Below, one piece after another: positions 18,332 through 27,061 of a stretch of DNA of 64,000 nucleotides. The notes beneath the pieces are model-generated. The model saw nothing but the letters and a program-made list of their open reading frames with translations, ran no database searches and was not told the origin of the DNA. Each line of letters starts with the position of its first letter. The stretch's first letter is position 1. The translations under genes were made by a program, and so were the position numbers. The stretch covers positions 992,001 through 1,056,000 of the forward strand of contig CAVZBR010000004.1 of NCBI GenBank assembly GCA_963773585.1, in the 5' to 3' direction. The DNA comes from CAVXJN01 sp963773585. Its GTDB lineage: Bacteria > Pseudomonadota > Gammaproteobacteria > JASBUN01.

Positions 18332-20517
18332 GCAAAGCGTTGACAATGAACACTCCGGACGAACGCCACGTGCTCGACCAGATGTCGCAGGGCATTATCG
18401 GGCGCCCCATCGACCGTGCCGACGGTCCGCTGAAAGTGGCGGGCGCTGCGCCCTATGCACACGAACATCCGTTGGATGGCATGGTGTACGGCATGCTGGT
18501 GCGCGCCACCGCCACCAAAGGCAGGCTCGCCCCTGTGGACAAGCTTGCGCTGCAAGGCATGGAAGGCGTGTTAGGCGTGTGGTCGGACCATCGCTTTCTG
18601 AGAAACGCAGCCCAAGGCACGGCAAACGAAGCGCCAGTGCAGGGGCCCGATGAGATCGCCTATTTCGGCCAACCGGTGGCGCTGGTGGTGGGGGAAACCC
18701 TCGAGGCGGCGCGCCATGGCGCCCTGGCGCTTGAGCTATCGATTCAAGCCGAACACGCGGTGGTCGATCCCGAGGCGGAGGGCGCCGCCTGGGATGAGCA
18801 GGACTCCGGCGTTGACCAAGGCGACCTTGACGCCGCGATGAAGAACGCCGACGTCCGGGTTGATCAGACTTACCGAACGCCAGGCCACGCAGCGGCGGCG
18901 ATGGAGCCCCACTGTTCGGTGGCGACGTGGAACGGCGATGAATTGACCTTGTACGGATCCTTCCAGATGCTCAACTACAACGTCAACGAACTGGCCGATG
19001 CGCTCGGGCTCGATGCGCACAAGGTTCGCATGCTCTCGCCCTACGTTGGCGGCGGATTCGGTTCCAAATTGGGCATTTCGCCGGAAGCGGTGGCTGCGGC
19101 AATCGCGGCGCAGGAACTTAAGCGCCCGGTGTGTGTCGAGATGAGCCGCCAGCAGGTATTCGAAGGAATCCTGCGTCGCAGCGAGACGCGCCAGCGCGTT
19201 CGGCTGGCGGCAACCAAAGAGGGAAAAATCATCGGCATTGGGCATGAAAGCCTGGTGTCGAACCTCCCCGGCGAGTCGTTCGCCGAACCCGTGCCGCAGT
19301 CGACCCATTTCCTGTACGGCGGTGAAAATCGCAAGATTTCTCTCACGCTTGCGCGCATCCACCGGACGCCCTCGGGGTCGGTACGCGCGCCGGGCGAGGC
19401 GGTTGGGATGCCGATACTCGAAAACGCAATGGACGAACTCGCCGAGGCGCTCGGCATGGATCCCGTTGAACTGCGCAAACGAAACTTGCCCGAACGCCAT
19501 CCGGAGCAGGACATCCCGTTTTCGAGCCGCAAATATACCGAATGTATGGATGCGGGCGCCAAGCGGTTCGGCTGGTCTGCGCGCAACAAGACACCGGGCG
19601 GCCGGCGCGAAGGCGAGTGGCTGATCGGCCATGGCATGGCGGGCGCCAGCCGCGCAAACTTCACCGGTGAGGCGAACGCGCGCGTCACGCTGCGCGCCGA
19701 CGCCACTGCGCTGGTCGAATGTGACATGACCGACCTCGGCACCGGCACTTACACCGTGCTCGGCCAGATCGCCGGAGAAATGCTCGGCCTGCCGCCGGAC
19801 AAGGTGACGGTTATCCTGGGCGACAGCACGCTGCCGAAAGGGCCCGGCTCGGGCGGCTCGTGGGGTGCATCGTCGACGGGTTCGGCGGTGTTGGTGGCAT
19901 GCGAGGCGGTACGCGCGAAACTATGCGACAAGCTCGGATGCGGCGAGCAACTGACGCTGAAGGATGGCGCGGCGATCGTCGGCGACCGGAATACGCCACT
20001 GGTCGACCTGCTGGATGGTGCGGACATCATTGAGGAGGGCAAATTCAAGCCCGGAAACACGAACAAGGATTACGCACAGGCGGGTTACGGCGCCTATTTC
20101 TGCGAAGTCGCCGTAAACAGCGTCACGGGCGAAACCCGCGTGCGTCGCATGCTCGGCGTGTATGCCGCCGGCCGTATCCTCAATGAAAAGACTGCGCGCT
20201 CACAGTGTATCGGCGGCATGAGCTGGGGCATCGGCATGGCTCTTACAGAAGAGCTGATCCACGATTCGCGCGATGGCCATATCGTCAACCGTGACCTTGC
20301 GGAATATCATGTAGCGGTCAATGCCGATGTACCGCAGCTCGATGTGCTTTTTATCGACGAGCGCGACGACGCCGGTTGTCCGCTGCAGTCCAAGGGAATT
20401 GGAGAGCTCGGCTTCTGTGGCGCCGCTGGCGCGGTAGTGAACGCCATTTACAATGCGACCGGTGTACGCGTGCGAGACTACCCGGCGACACTGGATAAGA
20501 TTCTGGCGCAATTCTGA
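18328..20517 (+). CDS. paoC: Aldehyde oxidoreductase molybdenum-cofactor subunit, 729 aa
   Basis: Catalytic subunit that holds the molybdenum cofactor and hydroxylates aldehydes to carboxylic acids. GGGFGSKLG near residue 245 is a cofactor loop. The essential base is Glu693 in GIGELGFCGAAG (the matching residue in E. coli PaoC is Glu692). The length is within a few residues of PaoC (732). The family usually needs a maturation partner (PaoD/XdhC-like) to insert sulfurated MCD/MPT, and none is encoded next to it. The gene ends the operon, with the next gene on the opposite strand. Confidence 0.9.
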   Translation: MSKALTMNTPDERHVLDQMSQGIIGRPIDRADGPLKVAGAAPYAHEHPLDGMVYGMLVRATATKGRLAPVDKLALQGMEGVLGVWSDHRFLRNAAQGTANEAPVQGPDEIAYFGQPVALVVGETLEAARHGALALELSIQAEHAVVDPEAEGAAWDEQDSGVDQGDLDAAMKNADVRVDQTYRTPGHAAAAMEPHCSVATWNGDELTLYGSFQMLNYNVNELADALGLDAHKVRMLSPYVGGGFGSKLGISPEAVAAAIAAQELKRPVCVEMSRQQVFEGILRRSETRQRVRLAATKEGKIIGIGHESLVSNLPGESFAEPVPQSTHFLYGGENRKISLTLARIHRTPSGSVRAPGEAVGMPILENAMDELAEALGMDPVELRKRNLPERHPEQDIPFSSRKYTECMDAGAKRFGWSARNKTPGGRREGEWLIGHGMAGASRANFTGEANARVTLRADATALVECDMTDLGTGTYTVLGQIAGEMLGLPPDKVTVILGDSTLPKGPGSGGSWGASSTGSAVLVACEAVRAKLCDKLGCGEQLTLKDGAAIVGDRNTPLVDLLDGADIIEEGKFKPGNTNKDYAQAGYGAYFCEVAVNSVTGETRVRRMLGVYAAGRILNEKTARSQCIGGMSWGIGMALTEELIHDSRDGHIVNRDLAEYHVAVNADVPQLDVLFIDERDDAGCPLQSKGIGELGFCGAAGAVVNAIYNATGVRVRDYPATLDKILAQF

Positions 20518-20543
20518 TAGGCGAGCGTGCTGCCGCCGACGTG

Positions 20544-20753
20544 TCAGCGCGCCTTCAGTCGTTCGAGCCGGCCACGCATCGTGTCGCCTTCGGCCGGCGC
20601 GACCTCCTCGAGCGCAGCGATTGCATCGTCGATGGCGGCGTTACGGGCTTCGTCACGACATTTTTCGAACTGGCGTAGTAATGCTTGCCAATCCGGCCCT
20701 TTGGGGTAGCTGTCATCGCCCCACCATTCCACGGCATGTTGCTCCGGCGTCAT
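20544..20753 (-). CDS. Small acidic/helical hypothetical protein, 69 aa
   Basis: The ATG is preceded by AGGGAA at suitable spacing. The product (MTPEQHAVEWW..., then long charged helix ...CRDEARNAAIDDAIAALEEV) is highly soluble and probably helical. No family was recognised. It converges with paoC, 27 bp apart, so it is a separate unit. A frame on the same strand shifted by one base is a shadow. Confidence 0.6.
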   Translation of the reverse strand: MTPEQHAVEWWGDDSYPKGPDWQALLRQFEKCRDEARNAAIDDAIAALEEVAPAEGDTMRGRLERLKAR

Positions 20754-21025
20754 TGCAGTTCCCTATTCAGTTTCGCCTAAGCATAGAACGCACCGCCGGG
20801 CGGGCGATGGCGCACATCAGCGAAGTCGCAGCTGACCGGTAGTGTGCATAGCCGACGTTGACGAGCAGTGGGGCAGCTCGGGTTTTTGCGCTATCGTAGG
20901 ATGGATCGTTCCCGGGCAGGTGCCGGGGCTATTCGCAAGTCGCGCCAAGTGCCGTCGATGTCCCGGAGCGAAGCCCGGCCATGTATCCGGGTCATGTATC
21001 CGGGACCGGAGTTGAGGGAGGAACT

Positions 21026-22006
21026 TTGAGCGTTCAAGTGGACCATGTGGCAGATTTTGCGCCCAAGGCTGATAAGGCGCCGGAGGCGATCGTATCCATC
21101 GCCGGTCTGGATAAGACATTCAAGTCCGGACTGCACGCGCTCAAGCATATCGATCTCGAGATACGGCGGGGCGAGATCTTTGCGTTGCTCGGGCCCAATG
21201 GCGCCGGCAAAACGACATTGATCGGGATCGTCTGCGGCACCGTGAACCCGAGCTCCGGTAGTGTGCACGTGGGCGGCTATGATGTGCACCGCGATTACCG
21301 AATCACCCGTTCCATGGTCGGGCTGGTCCCACAGGAACTACACACAGGCCTATTCGAAACGGTCTGGGATACGGTGCGGTTCAGCCGCGGTGTGTTCGGA
21401 TGCAGACCCGACAACCGATTTCTGGAACGGCTGCTCCGCGATCTGTCTTTATGGGAGAAACGCGACAACGAGATCATGACACTTTCCGGTGGCATGAAGC
21501 GCCGGCTCCTGATTGCGAAGGCACTCTCCCATCAACCCAGTGTCTTGTTTCTTGACGAGCCAACTGCCGGCGTAGACGTCGAATTGCGGCGCGATATGTG
21601 GGCACTGGTGCGGCGATTGCGCGATGATGGCGTGACGATAATATTAACGACCCATTACATCGGCGAAGCAGAAGAGATGGCCGATCGGGTCGGGGTCATC
21701 AACAAAGGTAATTTGATTTTGGTCGAGGCGAAGCAGTCTCTGATGCGGCAGCTCGGGAAAAAGCACATGACGCTGCAACTGCAGTCGCCGCTAGCCGAGA
21801 TTCCGCTCGCCTTGAACGGCTGGGATCTGACGCTGCGCAACGGGGGCTGCGAACTCGAATTAACCTATGGCGCCGGTGAGGAACAGGAGTGCATTCCCGC
21901 ACTGCTGCGCCGGGTGGGCGAACTCGGTATTGAGTTCCGGGATCTCGACACTCGACAGAGTTCGCTCGAAGATATATTCGTGAACCTTGTCAGCGAACGC
22001 ACGTGA
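21026..22006 (+). CDS. ABC transporter ATP-binding protein (YadG-like), 326 aa
   Basis: Nucleotide-binding subunit. Walker A is GPNGAGKT at residues 56-63. The signature is LSGGMKRRL, Walker B is VLFLDEPT and the H-loop His is in TTHY. The C-terminal 90 residues (KKHMTLQLQSPLAEIPL...) are the accessory domain typical of ABC-2 exporters such as YadG. A TTG start is chosen because GGGAGG lies directly upstream at the right spacing; an upstream ATG at 20981 has no such site. The gene overlaps the permease start by 4 bp (GTGA). Substrate unknown; the family moves lipids, polysaccharide or drugs. Confidence 0.9.
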   Translation: MSVQVDHVADFAPKADKAPEAIVSIAGLDKTFKSGLHALKHIDLEIRRGEIFALLGPNGAGKTTLIGIVCGTVNPSSGSVHVGGYDVHRDYRITRSMVGLVPQELHTGLFETVWDTVRFSRGVFGCRPDNRFLERLLRDLSLWEKRDNEIMTLSGGMKRRLLIAKALSHQPSVLFLDEPTAGVDVELRRDMWALVRRLRDDGVTIILTTHYIGEAEEMADRVGVINKGNLILVEAKQSLMRQLGKKHMTLQLQSPLAEIPLALNGWDLTLRNGGCELELTYGAGEEQECIPALLRRVGELGIEFRDLDTRQSSLEDIFVNLVSERT

Positions 22007-22779
22007 GCCTCCAAAACTTCAATTTCTACGGCGTCCGAGCGATCTACAAGGCGGAAATGGTTCGCTTCAAACGAACACTTTGGCAGAGCTTGGCGGCACC
22101 CATTATTACCACCGTACTGTACTTCGTGGTTTTCGGCGGCGCCATCGGCGGGCGCGTGGGTGCGGTGGACGGTGTGAGTTACGGCGCTTTCATAGTCCCC
22201 GGACTGATTATGCTAACCGTGTTCACGGAGAGTCTGAGCAATGCGTCGTTCGGCATCCACATGCCGAAGTTCACGGGCGCCATCTACGAGCTGCTTTCGG
22301 CCCCGGTTTCGGCGGTGGAACTCGTGTTGGCCTTCGTCGGCGCTGCCGCGACCAAGTCGGTAATGCTTGGGATCTTGATATTCATCACTGCCAGCTTGTT
22401 CGTCTCGATCCAAGTACAGTATCCGGCATGGATGATCTTGTATCTCATCTTGGTCGCAGTGGCATTCAGCCTTGCAGGATTCATTATCGGAATTTGGGCG
22501 CGGGGCTTCGAGGAGTTACAGTTCGTGCCCCTACTGATTATCACGCCGCTGACGTTTCTGGGCGGAGTATTCTACTCAATCGACATGCTGCCGAAGCCGT
22601 GGGACACGATAAGCCTGTTCAATCCGGTGGTGTACTTGGTCAGTGGATTCCGGTGGACCTTCTATGGCGCCGGGGATGTGCCGTTGTGGGTCAGCTTGAC
22701 GGTGGTCGCAAGCTTGATCGGGCTCGGTCTCGTTCTGACATGGTGGATTTTCCGCACGGGCTATCGGCTCAAGACCTGA
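22003..22779 (+). CDS. ABC-2 type permease (YadH-like), 258 aa
   Basis: Membrane subunit of the preceding ATP-binding protein. Six hydrophobic segments are visible, with the conserved exporter stretch PLTFLGGVFYSIDMLP followed by FNPVVYLVSGFRW (ABC-2 signature). The start GTG overlaps the stop of the ATPase gene. The length equals YadH (about 256 aa). It ends the operon, and nothing recognisable follows until 23.1 kb. Confidence 0.9.
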   Translation: MSLQNFNFYGVRAIYKAEMVRFKRTLWQSLAAPIITTVLYFVVFGGAIGGRVGAVDGVSYGAFIVPGLIMLTVFTESLSNASFGIHMPKFTGAIYELLSAPVSAVELVLAFVGAAATKSVMLGILIFITASLFVSIQVQYPAWMILYLILVAVAFSLAGFIIGIWARGFEELQFVPLLIITPLTFLGGVFYSIDMLPKPWDTISLFNPVVYLVSGFRWTFYGAGDVPLWVSLTVVASLIGLGLVLTWWIFRTGYRLKT

Positions 22780-23097
22780 ACGAATTCCTCGGTTCGGGCA
22801 GACGTTGACCGGAAGTCGGTTGGCGATTCCCATGGCCATGCAGGCCCGGGGCCGCCGCCCTGATCATCACTTGTTCCCTCTCCGTCTGCGTTTGCGTTCC
22901 CAGCGCGGCTGGTCCGGTTGCGCAATTATCTTCCCACGGTGTTAATTGTTGGCGGCTGAATGCCGGGCCCTCGGGTGGGGGTAGACCCCAACAGCGCGAC
23001 TGGACCGATGTTCTCGGGCTTGCCACCCGAAACGCCGTTCGAAGCATCGCAGTGCGTTCACCGATCGCACGCGCGCCGACGTCGGCGGCTGTGGGGG
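22780..23097. other. Intergenic, no gene seen
   Basis: Between the permease stop and the next minus-strand stop no protein-like frame with a start was found. No clear hairpin with a T-run is present. Confidence 0.4.
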
Positions 23098-23460
23098 TCA
23101 AACTTCGGCGGCACGTCGTATCTTGGCCTCTACCCGTGCGGCGGTCAGAAGACTACGGTCGACCACCTCCGGATACAGAAGATGAAACCGCTCGACGTCG
23201 AACACGTGGCCGCGGGCGGCTTGTTCCAAACGTTGGCGGACCGAGCGGGGGAGGCCGTGCATCATCAGTAATCGCGGCGCCAGCCGTTGAATGTAACGGT
23301 CGCACAATTGCTGCGGCGCCTCGTCCTCCCAGTCTTCGCGGATCAGGCAAGCGGGGAAGTCATCTGTCGCTTGGAGTGTGCGTTCGGACCAAGCGGCCCT
23401 CGGTTTCCTACCCGCCCGCTCCTCGACAAGTGTTTGCAGGCGATAGTTCACGGGCGGCAC
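23098..23460 (-). CDS. Hypothetical protein fragment, 120 aa (same frame as 23479-23946)
   Basis: Protein-like frame (VEERAGRKPRAAWSERT..., AARGHVFDVERFHLLYPEV) with no recognised family. It lies in exactly the same reading frame as the upstream 155-residue frame, separated only by TAA at 23479-23481 and a 6-codon bridge (S-D-D-G-S-Y). No ribosome site is evident for a separate start. The simplest reading is one protein of about 280 residues with a single nonsense codon; the alternative is two genuine proteins. Confidence 0.5.
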   Translation of the reverse strand: MPPVNYRLQTLVEERAGRKPRAAWSERTLQATDDFPACLIREDWEDEAPQQLCDRYIQRLAPRLLMMHGLPRSVRQRLEQAARGHVFDVERFHLLYPEVVDRSLLTAARVEAKIRRAAEV

Positions 23461-23478
23461 GTAGGATCCGTCGTCGCT

Positions 23479-23946
23479 TTACGGGCTGGGCACATCGAGT
23501 TGCGCCGCGGGCACGGCGATCCATCCGGCCGTCAGTGAGGCGAGCGGGATTTCCCGTTCGTCGGTACACGACTGCAAGAGCGCGAGAGGACGCTGCTGAT
23601 CGGCATCGAGAAGCCAACACTCAAAGCCGTCCGCGGTTGGGAAAGGAACGCGCGCGGCACGCACGGTCTGATAAAGCGCTTGAATCGTTGCCTTGACGTG
23701 GGTCGGGTCGAGCAAAGGATGTAGTGCGTGAAGTCGTAAGGTGTCGTGGTCGATGGTCGCCACCAGGGAATAATGCAGGCTTGGGTTAATGTATGCACGG
23801 CGCATGCGTGGGCTGGCTTGCGCGCTGAGCGCATGTTGTGTTGCCCAGTGCGTGCCGTCGAGACTGACGGCTCTTGCCTGTTCACATTCAGCGATTTGGA
23901 CTACGCCCACAAAGGGCGTTAACAATCGCTTGGAATACATTCTGAT
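23479..23946 (-). CDS. Hypothetical protein, 155 aa (upstream part of split frame)
   Basis: ATG at 23946 has GGAAA at fair spacing. A GTG six codons earlier is possible. The product has the regular hydrophobic/polar pattern of a soluble protein (GVVQIAECEQARAVSLDG, DGFECWLLDADQQRPLALLQ). No family was recognised. It terminates at a TAA that leads directly into the 120-residue frame downstream, as discussed there. It is divergent from the DUF4279 gene. Confidence 0.55.
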   Translation of the reverse strand: MRMYSKRLLTPFVGVVQIAECEQARAVSLDGTHWATQHALSAQASPRMRRAYINPSLHYSLVATIDHDTLRLHALHPLLDPTHVKATIQALYQTVRAARVPFPTADGFECWLLDADQQRPLALLQSCTDEREIPLASLTAGWIAVPAAQLDVPSP

Positions 23947-24131
23947 CATCGCAGATGTTTCCACGCGGTCAACGTGATCTCCTCGATTTAGAATTGGCTT
24001 TCAAATTATCTGCCACTCATTCGGGCCACGCGTCGAGACGACGACAACAGGCTTCCTCACTCATAAGAAAATGCTCCCCTCCATGATAGAATTTCACGGA
24101 CTATCCACTTATTGCCGAGGAGGTATATATT

Positions 24132-24557
24132 TTGGCGTCCAATAAAGGTCGGGCTTACTTCGCATTTGTGGGTTACCACTTTGATCCCAGTGAAATTACG
24201 CGCCTGCTCGGGCTGGAGCCCACTACAGTCAATGACGCCGGTGCAAGAAGCGGGCTGGATAATCCCGTTATCAGCTCCTGGGAGCTCTCCACCGAGACGG
24301 TGGTCGGTGACGGAGACGAGGTGGATATCTATAAACTGACGGAGATCATCTTCAAGAAGCTGGAGCCAGTTAAAGACAAGATCATCGAAGCGAGCAAAAG
24401 CTATAATCTCTCGCCCCGATTGGGCATAGTTCTGACCTTGTCCATCGATAAAGGGCAGACGAGCCCGGAGGTGGGCTTCGGGACGCGGGTGATTCGTTTC
24501 CTCGCAGAAACTGGCGCGTTTATCAACGTGGATTATGAACTATCAGAGCGCACTTAA
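24132..24557 (+). CDS. DUF4279-like protein, 141 aa
   Basis: TTG start with a near-perfect AGGAGG eight bases upstream. The product opens with AYFAFVGYHFDPSEITRLLGLEPT, which is the typical start of DUF4279 proteins, followed by the expected GDEVDIYKLTEIIFKKL helix and a beta strand region to the end. DUF4279 proteins are of unknown function and are often found near toxin/immunity loci (general knowledge, not shown here). The gene faces a 55-aa gene across a hairpin. The local sequence is AT-richer than the flanks. Confidence 0.8.
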   Translation: MASNKGRAYFAFVGYHFDPSEITRLLGLEPTTVNDAGARSGLDNPVISSWELSTETVVGDGDEVDIYKLTEIIFKKLEPVKDKIIEASKSYNLSPRLGIVLTLSIDKGQTSPEVGFGTRVIRFLAETGAFINVDYELSERT

Positions 24558-24570
24558 CTTTATCCCGGAC

Positions 24571-24600
24571 AAAAAGAAAGCACGCTAGAAAGCGTGCTTA
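24571..24600 (-). terminator. Intrinsic terminator for the 55-aa gene
   Basis: The inverted repeat AAGCACGCT / AGCGTGCTT has a 4-nt loop at 24578-24599. Read on the minus strand it is followed by TTCTTTTTG, as expected for a rho-independent terminator. It lies between two convergent genes and may serve both. Confidence 0.75.
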
Positions 24601-24661
24601 GCAAAAGCAACCTCCGAGTTTGTCATCCCCACGGCCTTGTTGGCTCGTGAAGTAGACTCCG

Positions 24662-24829
24662 TCAAGGCTTCTTGGGGGTTTGGTAGGGCACTTCCTTCTG
24701 GAACGGTTCCCATTTGGTTTTATAACCTACAAAGAACGCACCCTCTTTGATCTCTTGCTGAGTAGTAGTCAGAAACCGGGTTTTGCCTTCGGGAACTTTG
24801 GGTCTGGTTTTCGGGCCTTCTCCGCTCAT
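24662..24829 (-). CDS. Small basic hypothetical protein, 55 aa
   Basis: ATG at 24829 is preceded by AGAGGAG, a strong site. The product is polar and Lys/Pro-rich (SGEGPKTRPKVPEGKTRFL...PYQTPKKP) with one hydrophobic stretch, EGAFFVGYKTKWEP. No family was recognised. An in-frame upstream extension to 24868 has no ribosome site. It ends before a terminator. Confidence 0.6.
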   Translation of the reverse strand: MSGEGPKTRPKVPEGKTRFLTTTQQEIKEGAFFVGYKTKWEPFQKEVPYQTPKKP

Positions 24830-25042
24830 GTCGTTTCTCCTCTTAACTAGGGTCGCTGGCAGCTGCAAGAGCTGAAAACTGCATGGTTGCCAGTATTTTA
24901 ACGCATTTGAAGCAAAAGCATAGCAGGGCGAAGATTAATTGTATTTAACTGCGTATTTCAAATCCTAATGCGGCCGGACATCACGGTTCCGGGAAACGGC
25001 CCACGCTGAATCCGCATGCCCGACCACGCTGTCGGCCGGCTG

Positions 25043-26065
25043 TCAGCCAGACGCCCGCAACGACTGCGCTTTGCGCAGCTCCGCCGCACAATGCTGCGCA
25101 CAGAGCGGCTGTAAAGCGTGCGAGAAGCATTCGAGAATCAATTCAAATTCATCGGCGACCTCTTCTGCCAGCACAGCATCCGTGGTGATTCCCGCCAGTA
25201 CATTTTGCGCAGTTGCCTTGTTCACCCGGCAGGCGACCGCCAAATGTAGGGGCAGTTGCTGCTCCATGCTCACTGTGAGCGCCTTGTCGTAGGCCTTGAT
25301 TGCCTCCTTCAGGCGTTCAGGATTTTCTTCGGATTCAGCCAGGTGATGTAATGCAGCAGCACGGTTATTGTGCGTCGCCGTCAACTCCAACGGGTAACCG
25401 TCTGCATCGAGGACGGCGCACGCATTCTTATAGGCGACGACCGCCTTCTGAAAAGTGCGATTCCCTTTAAGGTACTTACCGTACTCGTGGAATGTGGAGC
25501 CAAGTTGGTGCATGGTATACATCCACTCTTCCGGCGACGCGTCTCGCGACCACACCAATAGCGCCTTGGTATAGCTATCCACGGCGGACTTCAGCAACTT
25601 CGCATCTTCGAGCAGTCGACCAAGCGCCTGACTTGCCGTGCCAAGATTACAAAGCGTCGTAGCCCATTCGGTTGGGTGCGCTTCCTGGGTCAGCTCATCC
25701 AGGGCATTCTCAAACGTAGCAATCGCCCGCCTGTAAAACTGCTCGTCCCATCGTTGTTGGCCGGTCGCTGCCAAGACGTTGCCCAGACAATTCTGTAGCG
25801 AGATCCAGTCCAAGAACGCTCGTTCCTTCAGATCGTCAGTCAACGCGGCTGCAAACACTTCGATCGCATCAGCATATACCTTGGAGCTGAAGCGCTGCTG
25901 CTCATAATTGCCGCGCATGTGTCTGAAATTATCCATGACCGTGACGTCGTTATCCGGCAACGAAGCACTTGCGACCTCTTCAGGCACCAAGGAGAGGTAA
26001 CGTGTTATCGCTGTTTCTAACGACTTGTTGTTCAAGTAGATCGTGTAAACGTTTGAGAATTTCAT
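25043..26065 (-). CDS. TPR-like repeat protein, 340 aa
   Basis: Soluble, all-helical protein with repeating units of about 45-50 residues. Each contains a helix ending with A-x-x-(Y/F)-x-x-A-L and a partner with T-x-x-x-(L/N)-x-(G/A). Examples are YRRAIATFENALDEL then EWATTLCNLGTASQALG, and YTKALLVW then WMYTMHQLGSTFHEYG, and YKNACAVL then THNNRAAALHHLAE. This is a TPR-type superhelix for protein binding. There is no catalytic motif, signal peptide or membrane segment. The start overlaps the FKBP stop by 4 bp, so they are co-translated. The partner is unknown. Confidence 0.75.
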   Translation of the reverse strand: MKFSNVYTIYLNNKSLETAITRYLSLVPEEVASASLPDNDVTVMDNFRHMRGNYEQQRFSSKVYADAIEVFAAALTDDLKERAFLDWISLQNCLGNVLAATGQQRWDEQFYRRAIATFENALDELTQEAHPTEWATTLCNLGTASQALGRLLEDAKLLKSAVDSYTKALLVWSRDASPEEWMYTMHQLGSTFHEYGKYLKGNRTFQKAVVAYKNACAVLDADGYPLELTATHNNRAAALHHLAESEENPERLKEAIKAYDKALTVSMEQQLPLHLAVACRVNKATAQNVLAGITTDAVLAEEVADEFELILECFSHALQPLCAQHCAAELRKAQSLRASG

Positions 26066-26571
26066 TTTGCCCGTTCGAGTATGTCATTCAAATCGGGATC
26101 GCCATCAACAGGGCCGCCGAGGACTATTTCTTCCTTACTGGCGTCGCGAATGGATAGCACCTCCAATATGAACGTGACGTCTCTGCCACAAAGCGGATTG
26201 TTGCCATCGACGGTTAACGTCTTATCGTCGAAACGCGTGACGATAAAATTCCGGGTCTCCCCCTTTTCGCTTTCCATGGTGATGGTCATCCCGATCTCAC
26301 GATATTCCTCCGGTACGTTTTCGATGCGGTCGGTGAACACCAGCGATTCGTCTCTTTCGCCATACAACAGCTTGGTGTCCACTGGCACTTCGATAACATC
26401 GCCCACTTTCTTACCGTCGAGCTCTTTCGTCACGTCTTCCGACAAGACATCGTTCACCCCGTGCACATATCCCAGAGGATAATCCACGGTGACGAGCACA
26501 GCTCCGGTTTTGTTGTCGACGACCTTGTACTTCAGCTCAACGAATTTCTCGCTTCGAATCGTTTCCGACAT
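26062..26571 (-). CDS. SlyD-like FKBP-type peptidyl-prolyl isomerase, 169 aa
   Basis: FKBP fold of the SlyD type: an N-terminal strand segment, the GYVHGVNDVLSEDVT loop, KKVGDVIEVPV, an inserted (IF) chaperone region at about residues 68-115, then DGNNPLCGRDVTF (SlyD counterpart DGNHPLAG). The His-rich metal-binding tail of E. coli SlyD is absent, and the C-terminus is short and acidic. The start is MSETIRSEK (the in-frame extension to 26670 overlaps the next gene and lacks support). An isomerase/chaperone role in the cytoplasm is inferred. It is co-transcribed with the TPR gene. Confidence 0.85.
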   Translation of the reverse strand: MSETIRSEKFVELKYKVVDNKTGAVLVTVDYPLGYVHGVNDVLSEDVTKELDGKKVGDVIEVPVDTKLLYGERDESLVFTDRIENVPEEYREIGMTITMESEKGETRNFIVTRFDDKTLTVDGNNPLCGRDVTFILEVLSIRDASKEEIVLGGPVDGDPDLNDILERAK

Positions 26572-26600
26572 GTAGATAAACCTGTGTTGTCCAGCGGGAC

Positions 26601-26951
26601 TCAGAACAGCGTACAACCAAAAACTTTCACCTTGTCTTTTTCGTAGCCGAGCACCAAGCGGCCCAGCCATTCGCCGTGGTCCTTGGTGTTGGTCACTTTA
26701 TACAGGACGGTGACGTATTCGCCGCGCCGTATCATGCCTAGATACTCGTAATCGTCTGAGAGGTTTTTTGCGAGGTTACTCCTCGCGAACTGCTTACCCA
26801 TTTCGACCTCGTTCGCACCCTTAATCAACGTGCTGGAAAAATTTCGGGTAAAGGCACCGTAATTCTGCTCGTTGGAATATTTAACGAGGTCTGCCCACAT
26901 CGGGTGCGCCAACTCCAAAATTTCATCATCTGTTTTTTCGTTAATGTTCAT
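26601..26951 (-). CDS. Hypothetical protein, 116 aa
   Basis: ATG at 26951 follows GAGAG at good spacing. The product (MNINEKTDDEILELAHPMW..., ending KVKVFGCTLF) is acidic with a short hydrophobic C-terminus. The segment LGMIRRGEYVTVLYKVTN and the following strands suggest a small alpha/beta domain such as SnoaL/NTF2-like (weak inference). No motif is decisive. It lies upstream of the FKBP gene and downstream of the apr terminator, and is probably the first gene of a three-gene unit. Confidence 0.6.
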   Translation of the reverse strand: MNINEKTDDEILELAHPMWADLVKYSNEQNYGAFTRNFSSTLIKGANEVEMGKQFARSNLAKNLSDDYEYLGMIRRGEYVTVLYKVTNTKDHGEWLGRLVLGYEKDKVKVFGCTLF

Positions 26952-27020
26952 CGACAACTCTCATCAAAATACGCTTTTGCCTACTGGAATATTCACTTGG
27001 CGCAGAGGACGACAGCAGAT

Positions 27021-27055
27021 AAAAAAAAGGACCAACATACAAGATGTCAGTCCTT
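27021..27055 (-). terminator. Rho-independent terminator of the apr operon
   Basis: On the minus strand a 12-pair stem (AAGGACTGACAT / ATGTTGGTCCTT, two G-U pairs) with a 5-nt loop is followed by eight T residues. This is a strong terminator about 50 bp beyond the aprA stop. Confidence 0.9.
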
Positions 27056-27061
27056 TAATTA

